A stretch of DNA of 64,000 nucleotides from Certhia americana (taxonomy: Eukaryota > Chordata > Aves > Passeriformes > Certhiidae), in NCBI GenBank assembly GCA_018697195.1, contig CM031878.1:2214051-2278050 (forward strand), in the 5' to 3' direction. Position numbers and translations under genes: made by a program. Position 1 is the stretch's first letter. Every line of letters begins with the position of its first letter. Below the pieces are notes generated by a model. It was not told the DNA's origin. It did no database searches and saw only the letters and a list, made by a program, of their open reading frames with translations. Below are positions 1 to 12,649 of the stretch, in pieces.

Positions 1-1504
1 TCAGGAGTACTTACAGATAGCCAGTGTAAGACAGGAAGGATTTAAAGGTAATTTGGCTCAGGTACTGAACTTTTTCATAACTCAGCATCACTGGAAAACT
101 CTGACATACAACTCAAAGTCATCTGAGGAAACCCTCAGAAGTAATCCTTGGATGTACAGCTGAATACACAAGTCCTAAAGCGTAAGCAGAAATGCATTTT
201 CCAGGCAGTAAATTATAACAGTGGACCAGAGGATGACAGTAGATAGGCAGGCACCTGCCACACATAAATACAAAAGTGAGCTGGATCTGAGCTGCAGGGC
301 TGACTTCCAGCATGTGAGGACACTTTATTACAAGAAACAGATCCAGAAGACATCCTGAAAACTTAGAGATTCCTGTTAGCCCTCCCTCCAGGAGCAGCAC
401 GGATCTGTTGTGGTGGGACAGGCTGCCTAATGGATTGTCACTTGGCTTTTTTAGCCATGCAGAAGCATTAAGTGATGAGGTACCACAAGCTTGTAAATGA
501 AAGTTTGTTCATTACAGGACTTCAGAGAAGTTAATAATCATGATAATGGACCACAAGTCACAAGTGTCTCTTGTATACCACTTTTTCACTTTTATAGACA
601 TGTATAAACTCAACACACACTCTTGTACTACACTGTCAAGTGGGAGAATCAATTAAGCCAGTTCAGAGGTTTTGCAGTGAACACTGAGGGAAAAGTTTAC
701 CCAGCACACTCCCCTGCCTTTGTCAGATTTCCAGAGGGCTGGGGAAGGAAAAGCAACTTCTTCACACAGAATATCTTACAAGATTTTGAAGATAAAGACA
801 CTTAACTCTGAAGCAGCTATTTAACCCTTTTGCTATAACATGTCTCAATCTAATAGACTAAAATGATAACAAAAAAAAAAAAAAAAATATGACATGGAAA
901 AATTCCAGCAGAAAAAAAGCTGAGTTTTTCAGAGAACTGACCATTACAGGGGTAACAAAAGACCTGTTTTCTAAGGACAATCAGAAATGTTGCTATCCAT
1001 TATCACATCTTCATTCTCCTTTTCTCTCACTACAGTGGAGTGAAAACCAATCCCATTTCCAATTATTCACAGTTACTCTAATTATTCCTTGAGAATCAGC
1101 AGAGGAAATAAAAGGAACATTGTAGGCTGCAACACCAAAAACAGTTACTAAGACTTTTGGCAGGTTTCCATATAGATGCCAAAAATATTTTATTGGACAC
1201 AACAATACAGACACCATGGAATTTTTTCAGGAATGTAAATATTGAGATGACTGATAGGAAAATGTCCAGTCTTACCACAGAACCACCAAGAGTCTGCAAG
1301 AGTACCAAGACTCAGCACTTCTACTTTCCCTAGCAATCTCTTCCAAGCATCAAATTTTAACTTCTACATCTTGGCACGTACATGTTCACAAGACTGGATG
1401 GCTTCTCACATAGGTTTTCTGTGTGTCATTTCCTATAAAGTTACTGAAAAACTTTTCTATAATAAGGAGGAGAGGACAGACTTCCTAAGTCCCTGCAGTA
1501 GAAT
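1..1504. other. Unique non-coding DNA, no gene seen
   Basis: AT-rich single-copy sequence with no recognisable exon, RNA gene or repeat family. The only simple repeat is an A run at about 871-887. Open frames here are short (under 95 codons), unrelated to any protein I know, and fit chance expectation. Confidence 0.6.
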
Positions 1505-1697
1505 GGACTTTAGGAAAAAGTTCCTCTCTGAAAGGGTGATCAAGCATTGGAATAGGGAGGTGATAGAGACCCCAGACCTGGAATTATCCAAAAAAGCACG
1601 TGGGTGTGGCACCTGGGGATGTGGAGCACTAGGTTAACAGCAGGACTCCATCATTTTAGAGGTCTTTTCCAACCTTAACAATTCTATCATTCTGTGA
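1505..1697 (+). mobile_element. CR1 LINE 3' end, sense
   Basis: 5'-truncated CR1 retrotransposon tail. The AGGAAAAAGTTC block, the GGGTGATCAAGCATTGGAAT block and the closing GAGGTCTTTTCCAACCTTAA block match the 3' UTR of avian CR1 subfamilies of the 'GGTCTTTTCCAACC' type. The copy ends in ATTCTATCATTCTGTG, a decayed version of the 8-bp tail repeat CR1 uses for priming. There is no ORF content. The middle is diverged and contains small deletions, so this is an old, inactive copy. Confidence 0.85.
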
Positions 1698-3235
1698 CGT
1701 ACAGTTTGAAATTTGTAGGTTATAGTTATCCAGGACAGTTTCTGCATCCCTTGTGGGTCCCTTCCAGCTAAGGATATTCTATAATTACTTAAAATACAGC
1801 TGGGCAGGATATGATAGGGAAGTTTTATATGGACAAAATGTGCCTTTCACTTAATCTAAGACAAATTGATCTAGGAGTGATTCAGGGTGTTGCTAAAATT
1901 CTGGTTTGGTAGTATGTCATACCAGCCTACTTTTTGCTTCATATTTGTTAAAGGAAAATATGTTAATAGATTAGCAAGTGTGCTGTTTTAAAGTCATATA
2001 TTTTTGAGCATAAGAAAATGATCTATGCCTTAGATTTGTCATCAAAGAAACACTTTTCCAATCTCTTGCTGTTCTGTAATTTTTTGATATAGGAAAACCC
2101 TCAAAGACTTAATATATTTGGAAAATCCTTCTTCCTAATAAACCTCAGAGTTTCTTAAGAGAACTCTGGGGTCCAAATTGACCCCACCAGTTTTTAAATA
2201 TTTGTGTGATCTTCCTAGCTCCTCAAGTTCAGTGTTTTGTTCCTGGACTGGAAGGAGCAAGAGGAGTGCATCTTGAAACTGTGTTTCAGCTGAGATCTCA
2301 TTTTCATCTGTTTCCGGATCTGAAACTATGTGGTGGTGTTGTGGGCAAGCAGGTGGAATACATGGAGAGCAAACCACATACACTGTAGTAATTCAAATGG
2401 CAAACACTGCCCTTTATGGCTATATTACACAGTTTTTTCCACCAACACTAGAATGTAAACTGTGTCTTTTATTACAAGTTAAAAACTGCAGCATTCTTTT
2501 AAAACAAAAAAACTCAGCCCAGAAAGTAAAATATTACTTTTCACATTAAACATAAACTTCTTGGGTAGTGTGGATGAAAGCAAAGTAAATTTTTTTTTTA
2601 ATTTTTTGCACAGAGTATCTAGGTTATTGGATGAGGTGGAAAATAAAATGTCTTTTTCACGCATCTGTTTAATAACAATTAGTATCAAAATTGCCAGCTT
2701 GACCTTCTAGAGCAAATGGCCAAGAGTAAATGGAGTAGTTACCAACAAAGATATTTCCTTGACTTCCTAAGCCCCTTGATGCTGCATTTAGAGACTTTTA
2801 GACCAACTTCACCCTTGCTGTTTTTGAGCACTTTATCCAACAGTAATGTTTTAGATTCTTCCAGAAACATTAAAGGACAGCTGGAATTGCTGATCTCCTT
2901 GTTTATCCTCCTGCTATTAAATTCATTATATTCTAATGAATTCCTCTTAAACTGAAACTGTTCAGGAGCTCTGCTGTTTTTGCTGTCAATGCAAGTCAAT
3001 GCTGCTCTCATCTGAAGACTCTGATGTGTAAATTACTTGCTACCAGTGCTCTGACTTTATGTGTAGGCTGAGACTGTCAAATGCTGGACAGACACATTAG
3101 CAACCTAAATTTTACTGAGTCCAGAGTTAGAAAAAAAAGATCATGCATAAATAGAGTGTAGACTGTCAGTGTAATGTAGTCTGTGGTAACAAAATTCTGT
3201 CTCCCCTCTTATGTCCAAGGAGACCTAAATAGCGA
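1698..3235. other. Unique non-coding DNA
   Basis: AT-rich single-copy sequence with no gene or repeat family recognised. There is a short T run near 2590. Overlapping frames of 60-90 codons on both strands have no protein character. Confidence 0.55.
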
Positions 3236-3735
3236 GGAAAAGCCAGTAAATAATGCGAGCAATTATATCTGTTTTCCTGCAGATAATTTATGTGTTACAA
3301 CAATACAGGAAGGCTACCATCCCTGCTTGTAATCACAAGCTGAGGCTATTTTATAAACAGTGAAACCACCCATTGCTGTTGTCCATCATTTATTACTCAC
3401 CTAATAAATACTTCAATTACATTTAATAAATAATGTATTCTGGCTTAGTGAAGTGATAATTCTTTAAATTAATTATTAAATTCATGCAAAAAGGTTTTAT
3501 TGCAAGCACTACTAAAGGAAATTTCTGTCTTTAATCTAAAGTGATTATTCATTATGTGCAGTAAAAGGCTCCATTTGCATATTATTACTGAGGTAACCTT
3601 TAGCCTTCCTGGCAACAATAAAGATGCATCTCGATGTTGCTGTGCATTAATGGTCTGGGTTAGCCTTCCAAACCTAAAGTGATGATAAACAATATGTAAT
3701 AAAGTCTTTGTTTATGGCCTTCTACCAGCTGTTTT
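3236..3735. promoter_or_regulatory. Candidate conserved non-coding element (enhancer-like)
   Basis: A 500-base AT-rich block with many TAAT/ATTA homeodomain-type cores, an octamer ATTTGCAT at 3573-3580 followed by ATTATTA, and no frame of useful length. This composition (dense homeobox and POU-type sites, no simple repeats, no transposon matches) is typical of deeply conserved developmental enhancers in gene deserts. That is inference from composition only, because conservation cannot be measured from one sequence. It could equally be ordinary AT-rich DNA. Confidence 0.25.
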
Positions 3736-6519
3736 CTGATATCTCAGATATACTACAATGACAAAATGTCCAGTAAATGTATTACAGCAAGTTGTTAAAA
3801 GGTGTTGCCTGCAGATGGTTAGTTGATGGGAAACAGTAAAAGTGGAACCAGTTAATACCCTGGAGATCTGAGTAGTAAATTCACCTCAAACAGACTTTTT
3901 AAAAGCCCTCTCTTTGATGGTCTCCCAATCCTCATGTGCTATCCTGTGCTTCCTGCTGTCCTTGCCTGCTACACAGCAGAGACTCTGGGAGTTAGCCATG
4001 CACTTTGGCAGGGCTCAATTCCCCAGACAGTAGTTTCTTTTCTGTCTTGAGCAACTCTCAGAACTTACATAAGGAGTTTCTAACACTCTCATGTACTTGC
4101 CCTAACCTAGGTGTCACAAGGAAGAACTTGCTGTGGAGGGAAGTCGCAGTGATTTTCATGGAGAGAAACCAGCGTGGCTTCTCTTTTCACTCTTTTAATC
4201 TTTTGCTTCCTCTTAAGTCCTTAAAACAAAAATTCGCAGGAATCCTTAAAGGAAAAATGACCCAGGACAGTGAGTTCCACAGGGTCTGTTTCAGAGCTGT
4301 GAATTTTAGCAGCTCTTGACTGGGAAGACCCATCCTGTGGACACAGTGGTGTGCTGGAGCTGAGCTGACAATCTGGTGCAGGCTGAGCTGTCAGCACCAC
4401 TGATTCACAATGCTCCCTGAAATCAACCCTGAAGGTCAGCCTGAGTGGCTTCAGGGAGCACATCTGGCCAGGAGATGACTGCACCAGCTGGATTCTCCAA
4501 GTCTTCATCCATCACCCCTTCATCCATGAATCCTTCTAAGACCTGACTGCTGGGATCCTGGACATTTGTGTAGTCCAGGATTCTGTTTTGCAGGGAAACT
4601 CTGACCTGTTCTCCCTGCTGAGATGTTTTCCTTTCAGGGGTGCCATTTCACAGTGCAGTGTCCTGATCAAAGCTTATATTTCATCTAGGCACGTAATCAG
4701 TGCAGGTAACACCCCCCAACCACATCCTGATCAATGAGGACCACAGGCAGGAGTAGAGCACAATCCATCCCTGGGATAAACACACAGACATTGACCATCC
4801 CTTAAACTGTCTGAAGCTAGAGTTTTCATTAAGCTGCCTGCTCCTCTGGATGATGGAAATCTAGGCAGCATAGAGGCCCTCAAAGAGCTTTAATTTGTGT
4901 CCTGAGAGCTATTGATTAAAAAAAAGAAAAAGGAAAAAAAAAAGGAAAAAAAGGAGGCAATAATTACAACTATTAAATTATGATCCTATTACTTCCCCTA
5001 ACAGTCTATATTTTCAACCACAGTGAAATTTTCAATGCATGTTCACATCCTGCTTTATTTAACAATTTTCTTTAAAGATGACAACAAAAATAGTCTCCTG
5101 AAAGACAAAATGGAAGTTAAAAATTGACCACAGGCTTCTTTTAACTATATGCCAGGTGAAAAGCCTTTTTTTTTTGTCCAGTGTGTACTTTGTCTTTTAT
5201 TTTTATAGATCAATATCCCCTCAAATCAAGCTAAATACTGTTTCTCTTTCACCTTACAGGTGCCTGGAAGTAAGAATGATCATTAAAGCTCCTCCCAAAA
5301 CCTAGCATTCTATGAATCCTGAAAAATTAATTCACATAATGCATCCTAGCAGGGAGCTCATTATTTTGAATATGATATGTATTTAGTAAATCTACATGAG
5401 GAATGGATACACTCTTTCCCATAGGTTAACCAAGAGCTCAGATGGGATTTTTTTCACACCTAATGCCAAAAGATAAAATGTTGTTGTCTAATTTTTAGTG
5501 GTCATTAAAGAAAAACACGTTGAAAAAGCAACACAATGTGTCCTGAGGTGTTTATCTGAGGCAAGCAGGACAGTTCCCATTGCAGTGGCCCAGCTCTGCA
5601 GTGGAACCCCAGTAAATCAGAGTGGAGAGTCTGAAACTACTGCGTTTAGCTAGGATGAGTTCTACCCATTGTAAAATCCAAGAGAAAAACCTAAAAATTT
5701 ATAGCTTGTTGTGCTTCAGCAGATCAGGACAAATCATGGTGAAGCATCAGGGTGGTTATTAACCTGTTTAATGCCTAGGACAGGAAAACAACTTGTCCCA
5801 CATCAGTATTTGACCCTGTGTTAGTTGCCCCGAGTTAGGTTTATTACAGCTCCCTTTCTTGCTCAGGAAGCAAGACCCATTTTGCTCTTTATCCAGACTT
5901 TTTTCTCAGATAAGGATGTTGCCTGAAGAAGCTGCAGAACTCTGTTATCTCCCTTTCCAGATCTGATTCCAAATTAAAGGCATTTTCATTTGCAAGTTAC
6001 TCATTAATTCATACAAAAATAAAATATATATCAAATCACTCTAGACCCTGTTCAGAGATAAGAAAGAATTCAGCATTTTATGGATCCAGTCTCCCTTCCC
6101 CCATCCTGCTCATATTCACATCTCTAACACAGAGACCTCTGGTTCACCTTTGAATCACTTATGTTCTCTTCACCATAGCAATCAGCTCAGTCCTACATAA
6201 AGTGTAAAGTGCTGACATTTTCAAGCAGCCTAATGTTTCTTGCAGTCATCTAGCAGCCTTTCAAATGTAGAATCCTAGATGCCCTTGCTTTCCTTAATCA
6301 GCTAGCAGTGAAAAAGAAAAATGGAATAAAAGGTTCTCATATATCCTCTTCTCCCTCCCTCCTGCAATTTGCTGTCTGCCCAAACTAAACCCCCACATCC
6401 CTCCCATTACACAGATGCAGTGAGATCTCTGAACACAAATGTTGTAAACCTCAACATAACTTCACCAGTTCACACTAAGGGAAATAAATTTAATTCACTC
6501 AGCTTCTCATCATCTTATG
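3736..6519. other. Unique non-coding DNA
   Basis: Single-copy sequence. It includes an A/G-rich patch at 4918-4955 and a short T run at 5166-5177. No exon, RNA gene or confident transposon seen. Confidence 0.55.
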
Positions 6520-6622
6520 GCCCCTTTAGGGCTAATCATCTGTATTAACTTTCTCTGGAGCCTTTCTAATGTCTAAGTGCCGCTAACTATTTTGTAGCCA
6601 AAACACATGTGGCAAGAGAACA
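6520..6622 (-). mobile_element. Old CR1-like LINE fragment, antisense
   Basis: The series GCTAATCATCT, TTTCTCTGGAGCC, TTTCTAATGT and then CAAAACACATGTGGCAAGAG follows the order of a conserved block in the reverse complement of CR1 3' regions ('gctaatcatctttgttgccc...ctctgga...', then 'cagaactgga'). Divergence is heavy, so it predates the typical avian tails in the window. The family call rests on collinearity of short words. Confidence 0.4.
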
Positions 6623-9600
6623 AATTGCCCAACAGTGGGTTTCTTTTCTACAACAGTGGTTTTACTATTTAAAAGGAAAGAATCAGGTTTGGAGTGGTGT
6701 TGGTTTAGGGCTTCTTGGATGGCAGGTTATGTGGCTGACTATAACAGCTTCGTGCTGTTGGAATTTGTAGTAAATATTTCCTTCCTGAATAAAATTGTTC
6801 AGTGTTTACACAGCCAGGTAAACTTTTGTGTCTCTTCAAGAGCCACAAATGATTTTAAGATTTATGATTTTGAGAAGATTGATTTTAAGAAGACTGATTT
6901 TAAGAAGAATTATCCTTTGCTCAGCAAACCAGTTCACTGAGTTACCAAATTTTAATAGCTAATTTTTTTTTTCTTTTTTCTTTTCTCTTTTTTTATATTT
7001 TCCTTTTTATTGCAGATCTGCAATAAGTACAGTATTTAGCAGCTGGTCTTGAATGCTGATGAAAGCCCATGCTTAACTTCACGCCTGACTGTAATGTGCT
7101 TTTTTGAGGTGCTACACAATGTTGACACACTTTTGTTCAAGGCTGTGGATTCAAATTCTTGTTCATCCACAGATTTAGTGCGTTCTTCTGAGTAAGGACT
7201 TTGAAGTACTGCTGACCATACATTTTTTTCTTTACAGTCTGCTTAACATTCTCCAAGGGACAGGGGTTGTTAGCATGTGTTTATATCAGGATGCGAATTG
7301 CATACTACAGAAATCAGCAGAATTTATTTTCCTGTTTTTTGGTTCCTACCTCACCTTTCTTTCCCTTGACCCGTCATATTACCCTTTTTGATCTAAGGGC
7401 CTCAATCACCATGGAGAGTTGAACTCCCAGGATTAATCCTCTTCCTCTGGTCTTTTCAATTCTGTTCGTTCCTTAGCAAAAAGTGCTGTTTAGACATGTT
7501 TCTCTGTGGTATGTCATCACCAGTGTTAAATGTGCATGGCAAAACCAGAACATGACACTTACCACTTCTTTCCTCATCTCTTTTCCTCATGGTTTCTGGG
7601 GCCTAAAGAGAATATATTTCTAATGGACATTTATCTGTCCAAACTACTGACTTTTTACCTCATCTGATTATTGACATCTGATCTGAAATCTCTTCTGAGG
7701 CAGCATCTCACTTTTCCCTCTGAGTTTATGTAGCATCTGGGGATAGGACACTTCTACTTTGGGTTAAATTCAGATGTGCTGAGCAGCACCCTGTGGGGTA
7801 TCAGCAGCTTTCAAACAGATCAAGATGAAAAACCCTCCACTTCACTTGAAATTTGATAATTCCATTCTGTTTTCACATGGGGACATTCCAAGGTTTTTAA
7901 GGAAGACAAAACCAAAAGCTACCAATTACTAAGACCAATGCCAAGAGGTGCTTGCCTGCAGTAAACGTGGGTATATCCATCTCTGTTTTGCAGTTCTATG
8001 TGGAGATAAGAGATGGGTGCGACCTCCCTTTCCTTTCCAGCTACCCTGCTTTCAGTGGAGGGAGAGCTTTCCCACAGACCTCTTCATTCTGGAAAATTAT
8101 CAGGAAAGATTTGGAACAGCCCCATCAAGGTCAGCTGCTTTCACAACTAGTTTTCAAACTGCCTAGTTGCCCTATTTTTTTGCTTTCAATCCTTTCCTCT
8201 AGATTCAATATTTTTTTTTTTATCAAAAATTAATTCCAGATATTAGAGGTATTTCAGAAACCAGTGGTTTCTTTCAGTAGATAACAGATAATTCCTGTCT
8301 AGTGGTCTTGATCAGATTTTTCCTGTCACCATAAAAAAAACCACTTGGGGACTGAAGAAATTTGGAAAATGAATAGACTAAGTTTTAGAAACTAGAATTT
8401 TCATCTGAAGTCACAAAATTCCCAACCAGTTTTCACTACAGAGTGAGTTTCCAGGGCCAATGAGAGCTAAGCCTGGCACACCAAGCAATATTCTCACCCT
8501 CTTCTCTCTAGAGGAAGAGTTGCAAAACAGGCCAAGTGTTTGGGTTTTCAGACAGCAAACTGCAAAATTGTGGCTATGGGCATCATTTGTGCCTTTCATT
8601 TTTCATCCAGCAATCAATCCTATAGCATCAGCGAGGAGAAGAGGGTTTGATGAAAATCATGACTAAGGGTGTGAGTGGGAAAAGTGGAGATTGAGTATTT
8701 GGCTCAGGCACAAAAAACCTGTACATGTTGTGAAGGACATGTAGTAGCAGAGTTAAGATTTTTTCCTTTTTTACCCAGTGTAGCCCTATACCTTTATCCT
8801 TTTCCTCCTACAATCTCCAGATGATGCAAGTGCTGCTATAAATGATATTTCAGCTTTTTATAACTTCAGACACACAGATGATCTTTTAAGCACTGGGTGT
8901 GGGTGAAAAAAAGAAGAAAAGTTTTTTTGAAATGTGCTTTCCACTCATCAGGTTCAGTCTATTTCAGCAAAATAAGTGTGTGGAAAAAGAAAGGCAACAA
9001 TGATTTCACGACAAAATTTGTATGCTTTGGGTGAAGGATTATATTTTGCTAAACCTTCCAGGAAAATAAACCTCAAGAAAAGAAGAATGAGAAGAATGCT
9101 TTGCAGAGGTATGAGACTCTTATGTCACCAATGAATTATATTTTGGCTTGCTATGATTTCTTCATTGCCTCTCTCCATCTTCAGCGGGATGTATCATTCT
9201 GAGTAATCTTGCTTTTTTGACCTCTTTGCCTATTGATTTAGCTAAATTAATAGCAAATCCACCAGAAAGTCTGGCTTACAATGATATTTTTATTTGTTTT
9301 TCTACTGAAATTGTGGCTCATGTTTGGTGGATAAATCTAGAGTGATGAAAAGAAAGAAAAGGTGAAAACAAAAGTACCTGGAATAAACTTGTTGTGTGGA
9401 ATTGTAGAGGCTGGGAATAGGGAGAAGTCAGGGAGCCCTATTTTTCATAAGCATATACTTCCAAGTTCATGCCAACAGCTGCCCTGTCTGGTGTTTTTCT
9501 ATTTTCAGTTACAGGAATTTGAAGATATGTAACCAGAATTGCTTTTTGAGTTGAAGAGATAAAAAGAAGGAAAACAACCCATCCAATTTCTGAATCATCA

Positions 9601-10331
9601 TCAGACCAGGAGTACCTGCTTGTTCCTTGTCACCACTAACTTAGAGAAGCCCACAGTGGCAGCACTCCTAATTTTGGAACCTCAGTTTAGTAGCTATGGC
9701 TGTCTGGAAGGCATCCCAGATTATGTCCTCTTTTCCACCTCCTTCCATTTGTACTTAAATGAACGTAGCTGCTGCAGCTGTACTAGCAGGATCATGAATT
9801 GCTTAAATGTGCTGAAAATGAGGTGTAACAGGGACATAGTAAATGATCCTGTCGAGCATCATTATCACCAGGAACTCAAACAGGTAAGACATGGCTAATT
9901 ATACAACCCTGCCCTTGGCTTTCAAGCTGACTAGAAATTTGCATTGAGGGTAAGAATTTGATTGGATTTGTGAAAAAAAGAAAAAACAATATTGCATCAA
10001 ATAGTCTTCCTTTAGCCCATCCTTCATCCTTTCTAAGCAATTATCTGCCAACCAGGTAGGAGACTGGTTCTTGTCTTTCCATCCCACAACCCAAAATCTA
10101 ATGTTCAGCCCCTTTGACACAGACCTGCATATTCTCAGTGATGAGGATATTAGTGTTTTACTGCTGAGATCCCACTTCTGAGCAGATAGGATTTATGCTA
10201 CTTATTGAGGGAGGAGGTTTATAAATACGCAGTAATCTGAATATCTTTTACCAACCCTGAGGAAACAGGACATGAAAAAAAGAAGACAAATTGTGTACTT
10301 AAGCTGGTCAAGTATTGTCCAGAAGAATTGT
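6623..10331. other. Unique non-coding DNA
   Basis: Long single-copy AT-rich stretch. A T/C-rich tract at 6961-7010 ends in TTGCAG at 7010-7015 (see findings). The longest frames are about 100 codons and have no domain character. No transposon recognised. Confidence 0.55.
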
Positions 10332-10480
10332 CACTGGAAGTGTTCAAGAAATATATAGATGTGGCATCTGGGGACATGGTTTAGTGGTGGAGCTGGCAGT
10401 GTTAAATTAATGGTGGGACTCAACACCAGAAGGCTTTAAAGTTGGCAAAAAATTTAATTATTCCATGGGTTTATGATTCC
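10332..10480 (+). mobile_element. CR1 LINE 3' end, sense
   Basis: The sequence runs from CACTGGAAGTGTTCAAGAAA through GGGGACATGGTTTAGTGGT to a tail near ATTCCATGGGTTTATGATTC. This is the order of blocks in the CR1 subfamilies whose 3' UTR has 'gggacatggtttagtgg'. The usual GGTCTTTTCCAACC block is degraded. It is a 5'-truncated, non-coding, old copy. Confidence 0.8.
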
Positions 10481-11254
10481 AAGGGTTCTTCAAAATGTTG
10501 ATTCAAGGTCATGAAATGTGCCTTGAGAATGTTTGATGTTGCTGGACATTTTGACCTGCATCCACTGGGGCTGAAGAGGAAATGCAAGTATCAGAGAATT
10601 CCTAAATCACTGACGCTGCAAGCAACCAAAGTCTGTGAGACCCAGGTACACGGGGAAAATTTGGGTGTACACAAAAAAATGTTCTCTGTCCCCCACGGTA
10701 TTAAATTTCTACTGTAAAATGGATGGTAAGAGAACAAAAAAAACCCTCCATCAACTCCAGATGTGACTCTTGAAACTCTTACTTTTGGGGTAAGTCAGTA
10801 TCAACATAATTATCATTAGTAATATTAGCAATCATAACCTTTTTTATTTCTGGCAAGCATTCATTTTATCAACTTAAAGGAAAAGTTAGTGGAAAGAGGG
10901 AGTAGTGACTCAGTTCCTATTAATGTCCTCTTTGTCTTGTAGCACAGATGGAATTCATATAGATAGCTAAAACTGCTGAAAAGTATGAGAGATTATTATA
11001 AATAAGGCATCAAAAGGTAGAAAATACCAGAGAAGATAATTACATTGTCATACTTTTATATGAAAATTATTTTCCAGGCAAATGTTGGCTGTTTGGAGAA
11101 GTTGAAAATAACTATAAATACATCCTTCTGCATGTCACAGAACAAAACAATTTTAAAGTTTAAACCCCATTATTTTAGAAGAGCCATTTATTTCAAGTAG
11201 GTGGCAATTTTCTTCCCCTCCCCAGCCCACATTATTCAGTAGCTATTCACCTCT
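10481..11254. other. Unique non-coding DNA
   Basis: AT-rich single-copy sequence. 10800-10880 is dense in TAAT/ATTA words but otherwise featureless. No gene seen. Confidence 0.5.
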
Positions 11255-11385
11255 CACAATTTTCATCTAGCCTGTTCTTTAGAATCCAATTGCAACCTTT
11301 AAAGTAGTCATCTATTTCTAATGGAAATCTCCACAACCAGCTCTTTGAGCCGCTTTTCCAAACTCTTAATAAATTTCCTCAGGTT
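11255..11385 (-). mobile_element. Old CR1-like LINE fragment, antisense
   Basis: In + strand order it reads TTTTCATCTAGCCTGTTCTT, GGAAATCTCCACAACCAGCT, then CTCTTAATAAATTTCCTCA. This parallels the reverse complement of older CR1 3' regions, where a 'catccaacctgttctt' block is followed by 'gagattccacaacctc' and then 'acagttaggaagtttttcct'. Similarity is low but collinear over about 130 bases. Confidence 0.45.
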
Positions 11386-12087
11386 GTAGAGTTGGTAATG
11401 ACACTAAGTGGTGGAGGCCTTTCATGAAATGTTCTGAACCTCAATTCTCTTCTCACCCTTTCTTTTGTCCATTGCTGCGTGCATTTTTGCAGATTTCCAA
11501 CAATTGCACAGTCAAGTGGAACTGATGACTTTATTCTCCTGCAACAGAATTTAGGAAATTTGCCAGATAAGTGGGTATGAGAAGGTGTAAACGGGGCCAG
11601 CTGAAGTAGAATTGGATCATGAAAGAGCAGTAAACACTCAGCTCCCACAAAGTACTGTTCTTGGCAGTAATGGTCTCTTCAGGGAGAGAAGGAGGAAATC
11701 AGAGGGTGACTTATGTTACTGATCTTGCCTCCTGCTGCTTTCTTACAATGTACAGTCCGCAGTGGACTGGAGGTTTTAGAAAGCCTGGTGGGGTATGGCA
11801 GCTCTCAGAGTGCTCTGCAGGCACAGTCCTTGTGGAAGCTCTGGAGTGAGAAGTGACCTCAGAGGATGCAAGAGCATTGCCTGTGAAGACTCTCAAGTAT
11901 GTCCAAGTGCCTGTCTGACACGCTGGAGCTGCTGGCTGAGAAATGATTCAGGACAGTAAGTCTCAGGTAATTACTGGCCCCTCTGGCACACAGCCCTTGA
12001 CATAAAGGAGCAATAAATCTGTGAGCAATATTTGATTGCAAGCTTCTTCAGAACCTGTAAAATGGCATGAGATGGGCACTCAGGAAC
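11386..12087. other. Unique non-coding DNA
   Basis: Single-copy sequence with no gene recognised. Short frames on both strands (60-90 codons) lack any protein signature. Confidence 0.5.
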
Positions 12088-12335
12088 AAAGAATCAAAAA
12101 ATCACGGGGTGGTTTGCATTGAAAGGGACCTTAAAGCTCATTTCACCCCCCTGCCATTGTCAGGGACACCTTCCACTCTCCCAGGCTGCTCCAAGCCCTG
12201 TCCAGCCTGGCCCTAGACACTTCCTGGGATGGGGCAGCCACAGCTGCTCTGGGCACCCTGTGCCAGGGCATCCTCATCCTCACAGGGAAGAATTTCTTCC
12301 CAATATCTAACCTAATCCTACCCTCTGTCAATATT
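12088..12335 (-). mobile_element. CR1 LINE 3' end, antisense
   Basis: Reading + it starts with degraded octamer tail units (AAAGAATCAAAAAATCAC). It continues with GAAAGGGACCTTAAAGCTCA, CAGGGACACCTTCCAC, CCAGGCTGCTCCAAGCCC, GGGCACCCTGTGCCAGGGC and GAAGAATTTCTTCCCAATAT. This is a textbook reverse complement of an avian CR1 3' UTR. It is 5'-truncated at the 'accctctgtca' block. Similarity is high along its length, so it is one of the younger copies here. Open frames across it are incidental. Confidence 0.95.
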
Positions 12336-12649
12336 GGATAAATGTTTTGCTAAGACAACTGTATTCTGTGAACAGAAGGCTATATGGACACCACAAAAGC
12401 AGCAGGTGTCCTGCTAAAAAAGTGTGGGCACGCAGGTTCTCAAGTGTTTATGTACCCAATGTTGTCATTAAGAGGGCAAAAACAGTCCTGAATATTTAAG
12501 CAGGGGAATTATCAGGTACAGAAGGGAAGCAAGATGGAAGGAAGATGGTATCTTAGTGTTGGTGTCTACAATTTAAAAGAGTTTGTGTGTGAGTCAGAAA
12601 GCAATCAGAGAAATATTACAAGCATGATTTAAATCAGGGAAAACCTGTC
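12336..12649. other. Unique non-coding DNA
   Basis: About 300 bases of single-copy sequence between two CR1 elements of different age. No feature seen. Confidence 0.5.

Noticed and set aside
5560..5650. Possible extra ancient SINE or LINE fragment
   Set aside because: Only short words resemble reptilian repeat sequence. The match is too weak to call.
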